A stretch of DNA of 64,000 bases, taken from Bartonella sp. 220B. GTDB taxonomy: Bacteria; Pseudomonadota; Alphaproteobacteria; Rhizobiales; Rhizobiaceae. The DNA is taken from contig NZ_JANHOI010000002.1 in the NCBI RefSeq assembly GCF_026930205.1, forward strand, positions 62,001 through 126,000, read 5' to 3'. Shown here piece after piece: positions 51,438-58,320 of this stretch; position 1 is the stretch's first letter; each line of letters starts with the position of its first letter. Under the pieces are notes generated by a model that did not search any database, was not told where the DNA came from, and saw only the letters and a program-made list of their open reading frames with translations. The position numbers were made by a program, and so were the translations under genes.

Positions 51438-51945
51438 ATCTATTTTTATAAGAGTGTTTTATAATATCATTCTGATATAAAGAATGCTCTTTCATTTAAA
51501 AATTGAATAAAAATACATTTATAAATTCGTATTTTTTGTGTTTATAACTGCCTTTATTTTATTAAAGTTTACAGAAAAACAGAGTGCTTTATAAGGGGGT
51601 AAGAGTAGAAGATACATAACATTCACAGAGAAAGTTTTTTCTATGTGAATTATCAAATTTGCATTATCTATACGAAAAAAGATCTTTACTCAAAAAATGC
51701 ATTTGTAAACACCCATTTTGTTTGTTGTACAACTGAAAGCAAATTCTATTCTCATTGGTTATAAAGTCAGTGATTTCGGTATTGGTATAGCTAAAAAAAT
51801 CATTTTTTTAAAATTAAACTGCAACAAATTTTCATTTTTTAGGATTCTTAACTTTTTACCTATGAAGCGTATCATTTTCTATGGAAATTTGAAGTGAGGG
51901 CACTAGGTAAAACTCATTATGGATATTTTATAAGGAGTTAGATCT
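51438..51945. other. intergenic region without recognised gene
   Basis: About 510 bp, strongly AT-rich, between the terminator and the small secreted protein gene. The final part should hold that gene's promoter; AAGGAG precedes its ATG. Nothing else recognised. Confidence 0.45.
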
Positions 51946-52260
51946 ATGAACCTGAAATATTTTATTACAGCTTTTACTACTTTTGCTTCAATTTCTGTCG
52001 CTCAAGGAGCAAGTTTGATGGTTGCTCAAAAACTGAAGCAGAGTATATCTTCCGCTATTTCTTCGAAAGATTCTTTTTCTACTAAACAAGCTAGCAATAG
52101 TTTGTCTGAAATTATTCAAACGAATTTTTCTTGCATTGATAATGGTCAATGGAAAAAGGCGGTTAAGCTGGTACCTGTAGCGTCTTTTTCTAAACGAAAA
52201 GGACCTGGGAAGAAAAGAGGTCGGCCAAGTTTGTCTACGAGAGGTCCAATGAGTTATTAA
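51946..52260 (+). CDS. small basic secreted protein of unknown function
   Basis: A 104-residue protein with a signal peptide (MNLKYFITAFTTFASISVAQG, probable cleavage after VAQG or AQGA). The mature part is Ser/Lys-rich and ends in a strongly basic tail (KRKGPGKKRGRP, then STRGPMSY). KRGRP resembles an AT-hook core, which would be unusual in an exported protein and may be chance. AAGGAG lies 9 bases before the ATG. I do not recognise the family. It sits just before the hbp cluster without sharing its upstream motif. Confidence 0.7.
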   Translation: MNLKYFITAFTTFASISVAQGASLMVAQKLKQSISSAISSKDSFSTKQASNSLSEIIQTNFSCIDNGQWKKAVKLVPVASFSKRKGPGKKRGRPSLSTRGPMSY

Positions 52261-52982
52261 TAAGCAAAGCTGCACGTAGTTTTACTCTTGGTAATTTATG
52301 AAGTCTAAAGGAGGGGAGAAAGTAGGGTGCTAGGAGTGTAGATTTGCGCTTTTAGTTGTGTGGTCTGTTTGTGAGGAGAGAGAATGTATCTGATATAAAA
52401 TGAAGAGTATTCTATTTTAGTAAAAGGAAAGGTGTAAGAGCAATAAAGAGTTGCAGTATCGTGTGTTTGGAGAGGAATTGTTGTTTTTTTTTATTTTGGA
52501 AATTTTGTGCTGTGATGAGGAGTAGGATTGAGACTGATAAAGAGTATAAGATGATGGAGCTGTATAAAAAATAAATGCGTAAGGAGTTTTTAAAAGAGAA
52601 AAGAACTGGAATTATAAAGCTGCGGTGTTTTTTTTGCAGTATGTGTGGTTTTTGTGATGTTGTATGTGGAGAAGCACGCTTTCTTTTCAATTAAGAGAGA
52701 AATCTAAAAGGATAAATTATTGCATATGGGTGTGACAGTTGAAGCTGAAGATGATGTTCGTGGACAGTGGAGGGGGCATGCCGTATTTGGCAACAACCGT
52801 TAGAGCATGATTTTCATAGAGAATGCTGTTTAGATTTTGAATAAAATCCATAAAGAACAGCAGGAAATTTGAGTGAAAGGATTAATTTCTACGTTGGCAG
52901 AGCTTAAGAATTACCATTTATTATAGATCAAATGGCGGGAGGGAAGAGAGAGGGGGGCTTTTTGTTTTTTTTATGAGTGTAT
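52261..52982. other. gene-poor region before the hbp cluster
   Basis: About 720 bp. The plus strand is noticeably G-rich for this genome. A 25-codon frame at 52726-52803 (MGVTVEAEDDVRGQW...) looks protein-like but has no good ribosome-binding site and may be a gene remnant. The long minus-strand frame at 52412-52690 has no motif or ribosome-binding site. Confidence 0.4.
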
Positions 52983-53000
52983 CATTTTTACTACAGATAT
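52983..53000 (+). promoter_or_regulatory. shared hbp upstream motif, copy 1
   Basis: CATTTTTACTACAGATAT, 60 bp before the first hbp start. A CTATAT box follows with 18 bases between CTACAG and it, so the motif may cover the -35 region. Confidence 0.7.
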
Positions 53001-53059
53001 CTGTAGGATGGGCTCTATATGCAATCCTGTGTTCAAATATTCAGCTATGGAGAGAAATT

Positions 53060-53890
53060 ATGAATATGAAATGGTTAATAACAGCTTCTGCTTTCGCTTT
53101 TGTTTCAGCTTCAGCAGCACAGGCAGCAGATGTTATTGTTCCCTCTAATCCTACGCCTGTTGCACCGGTTGTTGTGGCGCCAACTTTTTCTTGGACAGGT
53201 TTTTACATTGGGGGGCAGATTGGTGGTTTTTCGAGTAAAACAAAAATGGATATTCTCAGTAATGGGAAAAATATTCCAGTAGATGATGACTTTTTGCCTA
53301 AATTATCAGGTTTTATAGGGGGACTGTATGCAGGCTCCAATATTGATATCGGCAATGGCCTTATTTTAGGTGTTGATACAGATATCATGTGGTCTGACAA
53401 AAGTGATACCAAAACGGGGGGAATATACGATATTGCTCGAAATCATGTGAATTATGTTACTAAGATGGTGAGGGACGCTGGTATTAAGATTAATGAAGAA
53501 ATCCAAGCTGGTGATAAACGCTCTAGCAGTTTCACTTTTAAGAAGAAGTGGACTGGTGCTACGCGGGTACGGATTGGTTTTGCTGCCGAACGCATTATGC
53601 CTTATATTGCTGGTGGTATTGCTTATACGCAGCTTCAAGATATTACATCGATATCAATAACCAGTAAGGATTCAGGCAAAGTCATAGCTTCTGGTAACTT
53701 GTTTGATGAAACAAAGACATTTGTTGGTTACACTCTTGGTGCAGGTGTTGATTTGGCAATGAGCAATAATGTCATTGTCCGCGCTGAATATCGTTACTCG
53801 GATTTTGGTAAAAAGAAATACTCAAACGATAAATATGAAACTTCTTACAAAACCAATGATTTTCGCGTTGGTGTAGCTTACAAATTTTAA
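53060..53890 (+). CDS. Hbp/Omp25-like outer-membrane protein, paralogue 1
   Basis: A 276-residue outer-membrane beta-barrel protein of the Bartonella hemin-binding family. The signal peptide ends ASAAQAAD (cleavage near residue 22). The first strand is SWTGFYIGGQIGGFSSK. Barrel strands follow at LILGVDTDIMWSD, KWTGATRVRIGFA, MPYIAGGIAYTQ, GYTLGAGVDLAM and AEYRYSDFGKKKY, and the C-terminal strand YKTNDFRVGVAYKF ends in the terminal Phe used for barrel insertion. The start at ATG 53060 has GGAGAGA upstream; the frame to 52973 runs through the regulatory motif and was rejected. By family it binds heme at the surface; the exact Hbp letter is not assigned. Confidence 0.9.
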   Translation: MNMKWLITASAFAFVSASAAQAADVIVPSNPTPVAPVVVAPTFSWTGFYIGGQIGGFSSKTKMDILSNGKNIPVDDDFLPKLSGFIGGLYAGSNIDIGNGLILGVDTDIMWSDKSDTKTGGIYDIARNHVNYVTKMVRDAGIKINEEIQAGDKRSSSFTFKKKWTGATRVRIGFAAERIMPYIAGGIAYTQLQDITSISITSKDSGKVIASGNLFDETKTFVGYTLGAGVDLAMSNNVIVRAEYRYSDFGKKKYSNDKYETSYKTNDFRVGVAYKF

Positions 53891-53973
53891 TATATTTGTA
53901 AATAAATCATTCAGAAGTTCTGTCTTTGGCGGAGCTTCTGTTGTTTTATGGCTATATTGTTACACGATTCAAT

Positions 53974-53999
53974 ATTATTACACATGATTATTACACATG
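53974..53999 (+). repeat. 13-bp tandem repeat with overlapping palindrome
   Basis: Two perfect copies of ATTATTACACATG. The second copy continues as the near-perfect palindrome ATTATT-A-CACATGTG-C-AATAAT (53987-54008). It lies about 85 bp after hbp paralogue 1. Confidence 0.7.
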
Positions 54000-54008
54000 T
54001 GCAATAAT

Positions 54009-54169
54009 GTTGCTTATTGATTGTGGTAAAGAGAAATTTTCAAAGGGTAAAGATGAAAGCTCTTATAACATCAATAATTTCTGTATATGTGATTGAAAAA
54101 TTTTAGTGCACACCTAGTTTATTAAGCAGCTCTCTCTTTGAATAGAGACTCCATTCTGTATGGCTGTAC
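54009..54169. other. rest of the intergenic region between hbp 1 and 2
   Basis: The 347 bp between the two genes hold the repeat/palindrome, this AT-rich stretch and the second regulatory motif. A TGAATAGAGACT segment here recurs (TGAATAGGGACT) before paralogue 3, a trace of the tandem duplication. No gene seen. Confidence 0.5.
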
Positions 54170-54188
54170 CATTTTTACCTACAGATAT
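54170..54188 (+). promoter_or_regulatory. shared hbp upstream motif, copy 2
   Basis: CATTTTTACCTACAGATAT, identical to copy 1 except for one inserted C; 50 bp before paralogue 2. The nearest CTATAT box is farther away (29 bases) than in the other copies. Confidence 0.65.
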
Positions 54189-54237
54189 TTTAGCGTGATT
54201 GCGCAGCATTGCACTATATGAATTAGGAGCGAAATTT

Positions 54238-55089
54238 ATGCATATAAAATATTTAATGATGACCCCTGTTATTGCTTTGATTTCAGCATCTGCGGCACAA
54301 GCTGCTGATATTGTAGTTCCACGTGAAGTTACATCTCATCGGGGAACATCTATTGTGTCTCCTTCTGCATTTTCTTGGACAGGGTTTTATCTGGGTGGTC
54401 AAGTTGGGCATTTTTCAAGTAAAGTTGAAATAACGGATTCTGGTAAGAAAAATGAGTTTTTTAGTAAAGATCAGACTCCTAAACCTTCAGGTTTCATGGG
54501 GGGCATTTATGCTGGTTCCAATATAGATCTTGGAAATAGCCTCATACTCGGGGTTGAAACAGATGCAGTTTGGGCTGATAAAGGAGATACAAAAACACTT
54601 TTTACAAAAGAGCTTGATGGTGATAGCATTGAGGATTTTAACATGGCGTTTACAGATGCTGGCATTAAGTTGGGTGACGCTGAAAAATTTGTAAAAGGCG
54701 ATACAGGATCATATGACTTTACTTATAAGGAAAAATGGTCTGGTGCCACGCGGGCACGGATTGGCCTTGCAGCTGCGAATTGCATTATGCCTTATATAGC
54801 TGGTGGTATTGCTTATGCACAAATGCAAGGTATTTCTACGGTTACTGGAACAAAAAAAACGATAGATAATAATCCAAGTAAAACAGTTACCGGTACTATC
54901 GGTGATAAAACAAAAATGATGGTTGGCTTTACCCTTGGGGGAGGGGTTGATTTTGCAATGACCGAGAATGTTTTGTTGCGTGCTGAGTATCGTTATTCAG
55001 ATTTTGGTAAAAAGAAATTCAAAGATGATGACGCTGAATTTAATTATAAGACCAACGATTTTCGCGTTGGTGTCGCTTATAAATTTTAG
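54238..55089 (+). CDS. Hbp/Omp25-like outer-membrane protein, paralogue 2
   Basis: A 283-residue paralogue with the same plan: signal peptide ending SASAAQAAD, SWTGFYLGGQVGHFSSK, LILGVETDAVWADKGDTKT, KWSGATRARIGLA, GGIAYAQMQG, and the C-terminal NYKTNDFRVGVAYKF. The main differences lie in the loop after TDAVWADKGD (residues about 120-165) and in the loop after GGIAYAQ, where TVTG motifs occur. AGGAG lies 8 bases before ATG 54238. One Cys (AANCIMPY) is unique to this copy. Closest in sequence to paralogue 3. Confidence 0.9.
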   Translation: MHIKYLMMTPVIALISASAAQAADIVVPREVTSHRGTSIVSPSAFSWTGFYLGGQVGHFSSKVEITDSGKKNEFFSKDQTPKPSGFMGGIYAGSNIDLGNSLILGVETDAVWADKGDTKTLFTKELDGDSIEDFNMAFTDAGIKLGDAEKFVKGDTGSYDFTYKEKWSGATRARIGLAAANCIMPYIAGGIAYAQMQGISTVTGTKKTIDNNPSKTVTGTIGDKTKMMVGFTLGGGVDFAMTENVLLRAEYRYSDFGKKKFKDDDAEFNYKTNDFRVGVAYKF

Positions 55090-55143
55090 CTCATTTATAA
55101 GGCAAATTATTCAGAAGTTTTATTTTTTCTGAGTTTTAGTTAT

Positions 55144-55169
55144 TTTCTGTGGCAATAGTGCCACAGAAA
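55144..55169 (+). terminator. hairpin after hbp paralogue 2
   Basis: TTTCTGTGGCA, loop ATAG, TGCCACAGAAA: an 11-bp perfect stem 54 bases after the stop. No T-run follows, so it may stabilise the 3' end or terminate weakly. Confidence 0.55.
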
Positions 55170-55356
55170 GCATATTATTGCATATTTGGAAAGTCGCTAA
55201 CTGTTGATTTTTGTAAAAAGGAATGTGTAGACAATAAGTTTAAATTTATCAGTAATATCAATAAGTTACAATTTTTTATAACTTGAAAGCTTTTTTATAA
55301 ACGAAATTGCTAGGAGGTCTTATTTTTGAATAGGGACTTTATTTCTATAACAGTGT
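55170..55356. other. rest of the intergenic region between hbp 2 and 3
   Basis: AT-rich, with the TGAATAGGGACT duplication trace near 55326. No gene seen. Confidence 0.45.
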
Positions 55357-55374
55357 CATTTTTACTACAGATTT
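55357..55374 (+). promoter_or_regulatory. shared hbp upstream motif, copy 3
   Basis: CATTTTTACTACAGATTT, 54 bp before paralogue 3. A TATAAG box follows 18 bases after CTACAG. Confidence 0.7.
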
Positions 55375-55427
55375 TCTTTATCTAGTCCTATAAGATATGC
55401 TTCATAAATAAATTAGGAGCAAAATTT

Positions 55428-56264
55428 ATGAATATAAAATCTTTAATAACGACTTCCGTTATCGCTTTGGTTTCAGCTTCTGCTGCACAGGCTGCTGATG
55501 TTGTCATTCCTCATGAAACTGCACCAGTTGTTACTGCCCCTGCATTTTCTTGGACAGGTTTCTATATTGGTGCCCAGATTGGTGGTTTTTCAAGTAAAGT
55601 TGAAATAACAAATCCGAAGACAGACAATAAAATTTTCGATAAAAAAGACACACCGAATCCTTCTGGTTTCATGGGAGGTATTTATGCCGGTTCTAACTTT
55701 GATCTTGGAAATAACGTCATTTTAGGTGTTGAAACCGATGCAGTTTGGGCTGACCGAGATGATACAAAACCAGTTTCTTCAGAAGTAATTGGAGAAGCTA
55801 ACCTTGCTGATTTTAAGGCTACTCTTACAAAGGCTAATGCCAAAGTGGCTTCAGGAAAAGAGATTGCTAAGATCACAAAAGACGACAAGCGTACATATAG
55901 TCATGCTTTAAAGGAAAAGTGGTCTGGTGCTACGCGGGTACGGATTGGTTTTGCAGCTGCTGATCACATTATGCCTTATGTTGCCGGTGGTATTGCTTAT
56001 GCGCAGTTGGAAGCTACCGATTCGGTTAAGGCAACGGAAGCGGCTGGTGGTGCAGAGATTGCTACTGCTAAATTGTTTGATAAAACAAAAACATTTGTTG
56101 GTTATACTATTGGTGGTGGCGTTGATTTCGCTATGACTGACAATGTTTTGTTACGTGCAGAATACCGTTATTCAGATTTCGGTAAAAAGTCCTTCGTGAA
56201 GGATAGTAACAAAATTAACTATAAAACCAATGATTTCCGTGTTGGTGTAGCTTACAAGTTTTAA
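55428..56264 (+). CDS. Hbp/Omp25-like outer-membrane protein, paralogue 3
   Basis: A 278-residue paralogue. Signal peptide ending SASAAQAAD; first strand SWTGFYIGAQIGGFSSK; then VILGVETDAVWADRDDTKP, KWSGATRVRIGFA, MPYVAGGIAYAQ, GYTIGGGVDFAMTDNVLL, AEYRYSDFGKKSF and the C-terminal NYKTNDFRVGVAYKF. The variable loop (about 115-165) is Ala/Lys-rich. ATG 55428 has AGGAG eight bases upstream. It is followed by a strong terminator. Surface heme binding is inferred from the family. Confidence 0.9.
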   Translation: MNIKSLITTSVIALVSASAAQAADVVIPHETAPVVTAPAFSWTGFYIGAQIGGFSSKVEITNPKTDNKIFDKKDTPNPSGFMGGIYAGSNFDLGNNVILGVETDAVWADRDDTKPVSSEVIGEANLADFKATLTKANAKVASGKEIAKITKDDKRTYSHALKEKWSGATRVRIGFAAADHIMPYVAGGIAYAQLEATDSVKATEAAGGAEIATAKLFDKTKTFVGYTIGGGVDFAMTDNVLLRAEYRYSDFGKKSFVKDSNKINYKTNDFRVGVAYKF

Positions 56265-56310
56265 TTGAGCGCAAAGCTTAAGCTATTAATACAAAATTAA
56301 TTACCTAAAG

Positions 56311-56341
56311 GCCCTGTCAAAGACAGGGCTTTTATTTTTTT
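56311..56341 (+). terminator. intrinsic terminator after hbp paralogue 3
   Basis: GCCCTGTC, loop AAA, GACAGGGC, then TTTTATTTTTTT: an 8-bp GC-rich stem and T-tract, 47 bases after the stop. Confidence 0.92.
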
Positions 56342-56351
56342 GTGAATGTGA

Positions 56352-56369
56352 CATTTTTGCTACAGATAT
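56352..56369 (+). promoter_or_regulatory. shared hbp upstream motif, copy 4
   Basis: CATTTTTGCTACAGATAT, one base from copy 1, 53 bp before paralogue 4. A CTATAT box follows 19 bases after CTACAG. It starts 11 bases after the preceding terminator, so paralogue 4 has its own promoter. Confidence 0.7.
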
Positions 56370-56421
56370 TTCAAAATAGATACACTATATATACACCGTT
56401 TTGGATATTTGGAGATATTTT

Positions 56422-58068
56422 ATGAATACGAAACGTTTAATAACGGCATCTATTTTTGCTTTGATTTCGGCTTCTGTAGCGCAAGCTGCTGATGTGATGG
56501 TTCCTCATCAGTCAACAAAAGCTTCTTCGTCAGCTTTTGTTGCTCCTACTTTTACATGGACTGGTTTTTACTTGGGTGGACAAGTTGATGGTTTTTCAAG
56601 TAAAGCGGATATGAGTATTGTTGGTAAGCACGAAACCACACCACTAAGTAAAGATTTATCCCCTAAGCTTTCAGGTTTTGAAGGCGGGATTTATGGGGGG
56701 GCTAATATTGATCTTGGTGACAACTTTGTTTTTGGTATCGATACGGATTTAATTTGGTCTGGACAAAAGCACACAAAGACTATCACTTTAGGTGCATCTG
56801 ACAATGCTGAAGTAAATAATTTAGTAGCAAGATCTAGAAGAACCGCACGGTCTCTAACAGGAAACGGAGGGGGTGTAGCAGGAGTACCAGGAGGAGTACC
56901 AGGAGGAGTACCAGGAGGAGTACCAGGAGGAGTACCAGGAGCAGGAGTACCAGGAGGCACAGGAGTCTCAGGAGCAGCACAAAAAAGCACGTCGTCAGCA
57001 TCAGGTAGTACAGCAGCGTTTTCTCAACTAGAGTTAACACAAGAACCGCAAGCGTTTGTTGGAGGGCGGCTAGTACCAACAAACGATACAGTACAACTTC
57101 AAGGTACAACACAATTACAAGTGCCAGCACCGCAGACAGAAGCTCTGCAGGCAGATTCAGCAAAAGTAACTCCAAAACAAACGGCAACTTCAGAGGGTTC
57201 AGTGGGTAGAACAGCAGCCTTATCAGCAGAAGCGACACCAGAAAAGCCGGCAACAGTGAAACCAGCAGATTCAGCTGCAACAATATCAGGGAGAGCAGAG
57301 GATTTAGTATCAGCAAAACCAGTGATATCAGAAGGACCAAAAGGAAGGCTATTATTGGCGAGGTCAGGATCAGAGGAAACAATACAGTCGTCCACATCGG
57401 TGTCAGCGAAACCAGCAGCTCTGCAGGCAGTTTCAGCATCGGATAATGGGGCAAGCAGAGTTGCTCATGGTCATTCTCATGGTGTACAGAATAGTGGTGG
57501 AGATCGTCCTCATGCACACAGTAGATCTCACGGTGCTGGTGCTAATCCACATGTTTCTCATCCGCATGGTGCAAACAACACGGCTGGACGTGATACACAA
57601 ATTACACACGCTTCGGATAAAAAGGCTGACAGTGTATATGGTGTAGAGCAGATGAGAAAAGTGGTCTCTGAACTTGGTTTGGAAAGAGACAGGGAAGTTG
57701 AAACTTTAAGTCATACTTTAAAACAGAATTGGTCTGGTGCAACACGGGTACGTATCGGTTTTGCTGCTGATCGCTTTATGCCTTATGTCGCAGGTGGTAT
57801 TGCTTATGCACAGCTTCAAGACACTGTATCAATATCATTTAAGAAAGAGGATGGAGGCGTCATTTCTTCTAAGAACTTAACCGATGAAACAAAGACGATG
57901 ATTGGTTATACTCTTGGTGGTGGAATTGACTTTGCAATTCTGGACAATGTTATTGTGCGTGCAGAGTATCGTTACTCAGATTTTGGTAAAAAGAAATTTG
58001 CCAAGGAAAAGTTTGAAATAAATTACAAAACCAATGACTTTCGTGTGGGTGTCGCTTATAAATTCTAA
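56422..58068 (+). CDS. long Hbp/Omp25-like outer-membrane protein with repeat- and His-rich insert, paralogue 4
   Basis: A 548-residue paralogue, about twice normal length. Signal peptide (SASVAQAAD), first strand (TWTGFYLGGQVDGFSSK), FVFGIDTDLIWSG and the C-terminal strands (NWSGATRVRIGFA to NYKTNDFRVGVAYKF) match the others. Between residues about 125 and 434, where siblings have a short loop, lies an insert. It begins with GVPG repeats (about 154-177), continues Ala/Thr/Ser/Glu-rich with A-ending codons, and ends in a His-rich part (HGHSHG, HAHSRSHG, HPHG, about 347-383). The insert falls between two barrel strands and should be surface-exposed. ATG 56422 has GGAGA upstream. His residues could bind heme or metal; inferred. 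Confidence 0.88.
   Translation: MNTKRLITASIFALISASVAQAADVMVPHQSTKASSSAFVAPTFTWTGFYLGGQVDGFSSKADMSIVGKHETTPLSKDLSPKLSGFEGGIYGGANIDLGDNFVFGIDTDLIWSGQKHTKTITLGASDNAEVNNLVARSRRTARSLTGNGGGVAGVPGGVPGGVPGGVPGGVPGAGVPGGTGVSGAAQKSTSSASGSTAAFSQLELTQEPQAFVGGRLVPTNDTVQLQGTTQLQVPAPQTEALQADSAKVTPKQTATSEGSVGRTAALSAEATPEKPATVKPADSAATISGRAEDLVSAKPVISEGPKGRLLLARSGSEETIQSSTSVSAKPAALQAVSASDNGASRVAHGHSHGVQNSGGDRPHAHSRSHGAGANPHVSHPHGANNTAGRDTQITHASDKKADSVYGVEQMRKVVSELGLERDREVETLSHTLKQNWSGATRVRIGFAADRFMPYVAGGIAYAQLQDTVSISFKKEDGGVISSKNLTDETKTMIGYTLGGGIDFAILDNVIVRAEYRYSDFGKKKFAKEKFEINYKTNDFRVGVAYKF
56881..56940 (+). repeat. five perfect 12-bp tandem repeats inside hbp paralogue 4
   Basis: GGAGTACCAGGA five times without a mismatch, and a sixth copy at 56944-56955 after GCA. 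Each unit encodes GVPG in frame, so copy-number change would alter loop length without breaking the gene. Confidence 0.98.
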
Positions 58069-58094
58069 TTTGTTGTAAAAATAAATTTTCAAGA

Positions 58095-58126
58095 GGCCCC
58101 ACTGATAGTGGGGCCCTTGTCTTTTT
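58095..58126 (+). terminator. intrinsic terminator after hbp paralogue 4
   Basis: GGCCCCACT, loop GAT, AGTGGGGCC, then a T-rich run: a 9-bp perfect GC-rich stem 26 bases after the stop. Confidence 0.92.
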
Positions 58127-58320
58127 AAGAAGAGTATTTTGGGGTTTTCTTTCTTGATTGTTTCATGGTAAAGCCTGAGAGCGTAATGATATATCTTCTT
58201 GATCACTGCTTAATACGAAAGGTTAGCTCGGCTTTCCCTATAGATCAAAAAACCAGAGTTGCAGGGTTCAGGGAAGTTATGCAAAAATGAATTCGTAAAA
58301 GTGGACAGGGATATTTCACA

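Noticed and set aside
56834-57517. 227-codon minus-strand ORF inside hbp paralogue 4
   Set aside because: Its Leu/Val runs are the reverse complement of the GVPG and Ala/Ser-rich repeats; no ribosome-binding site or motif. It is a composition effect.
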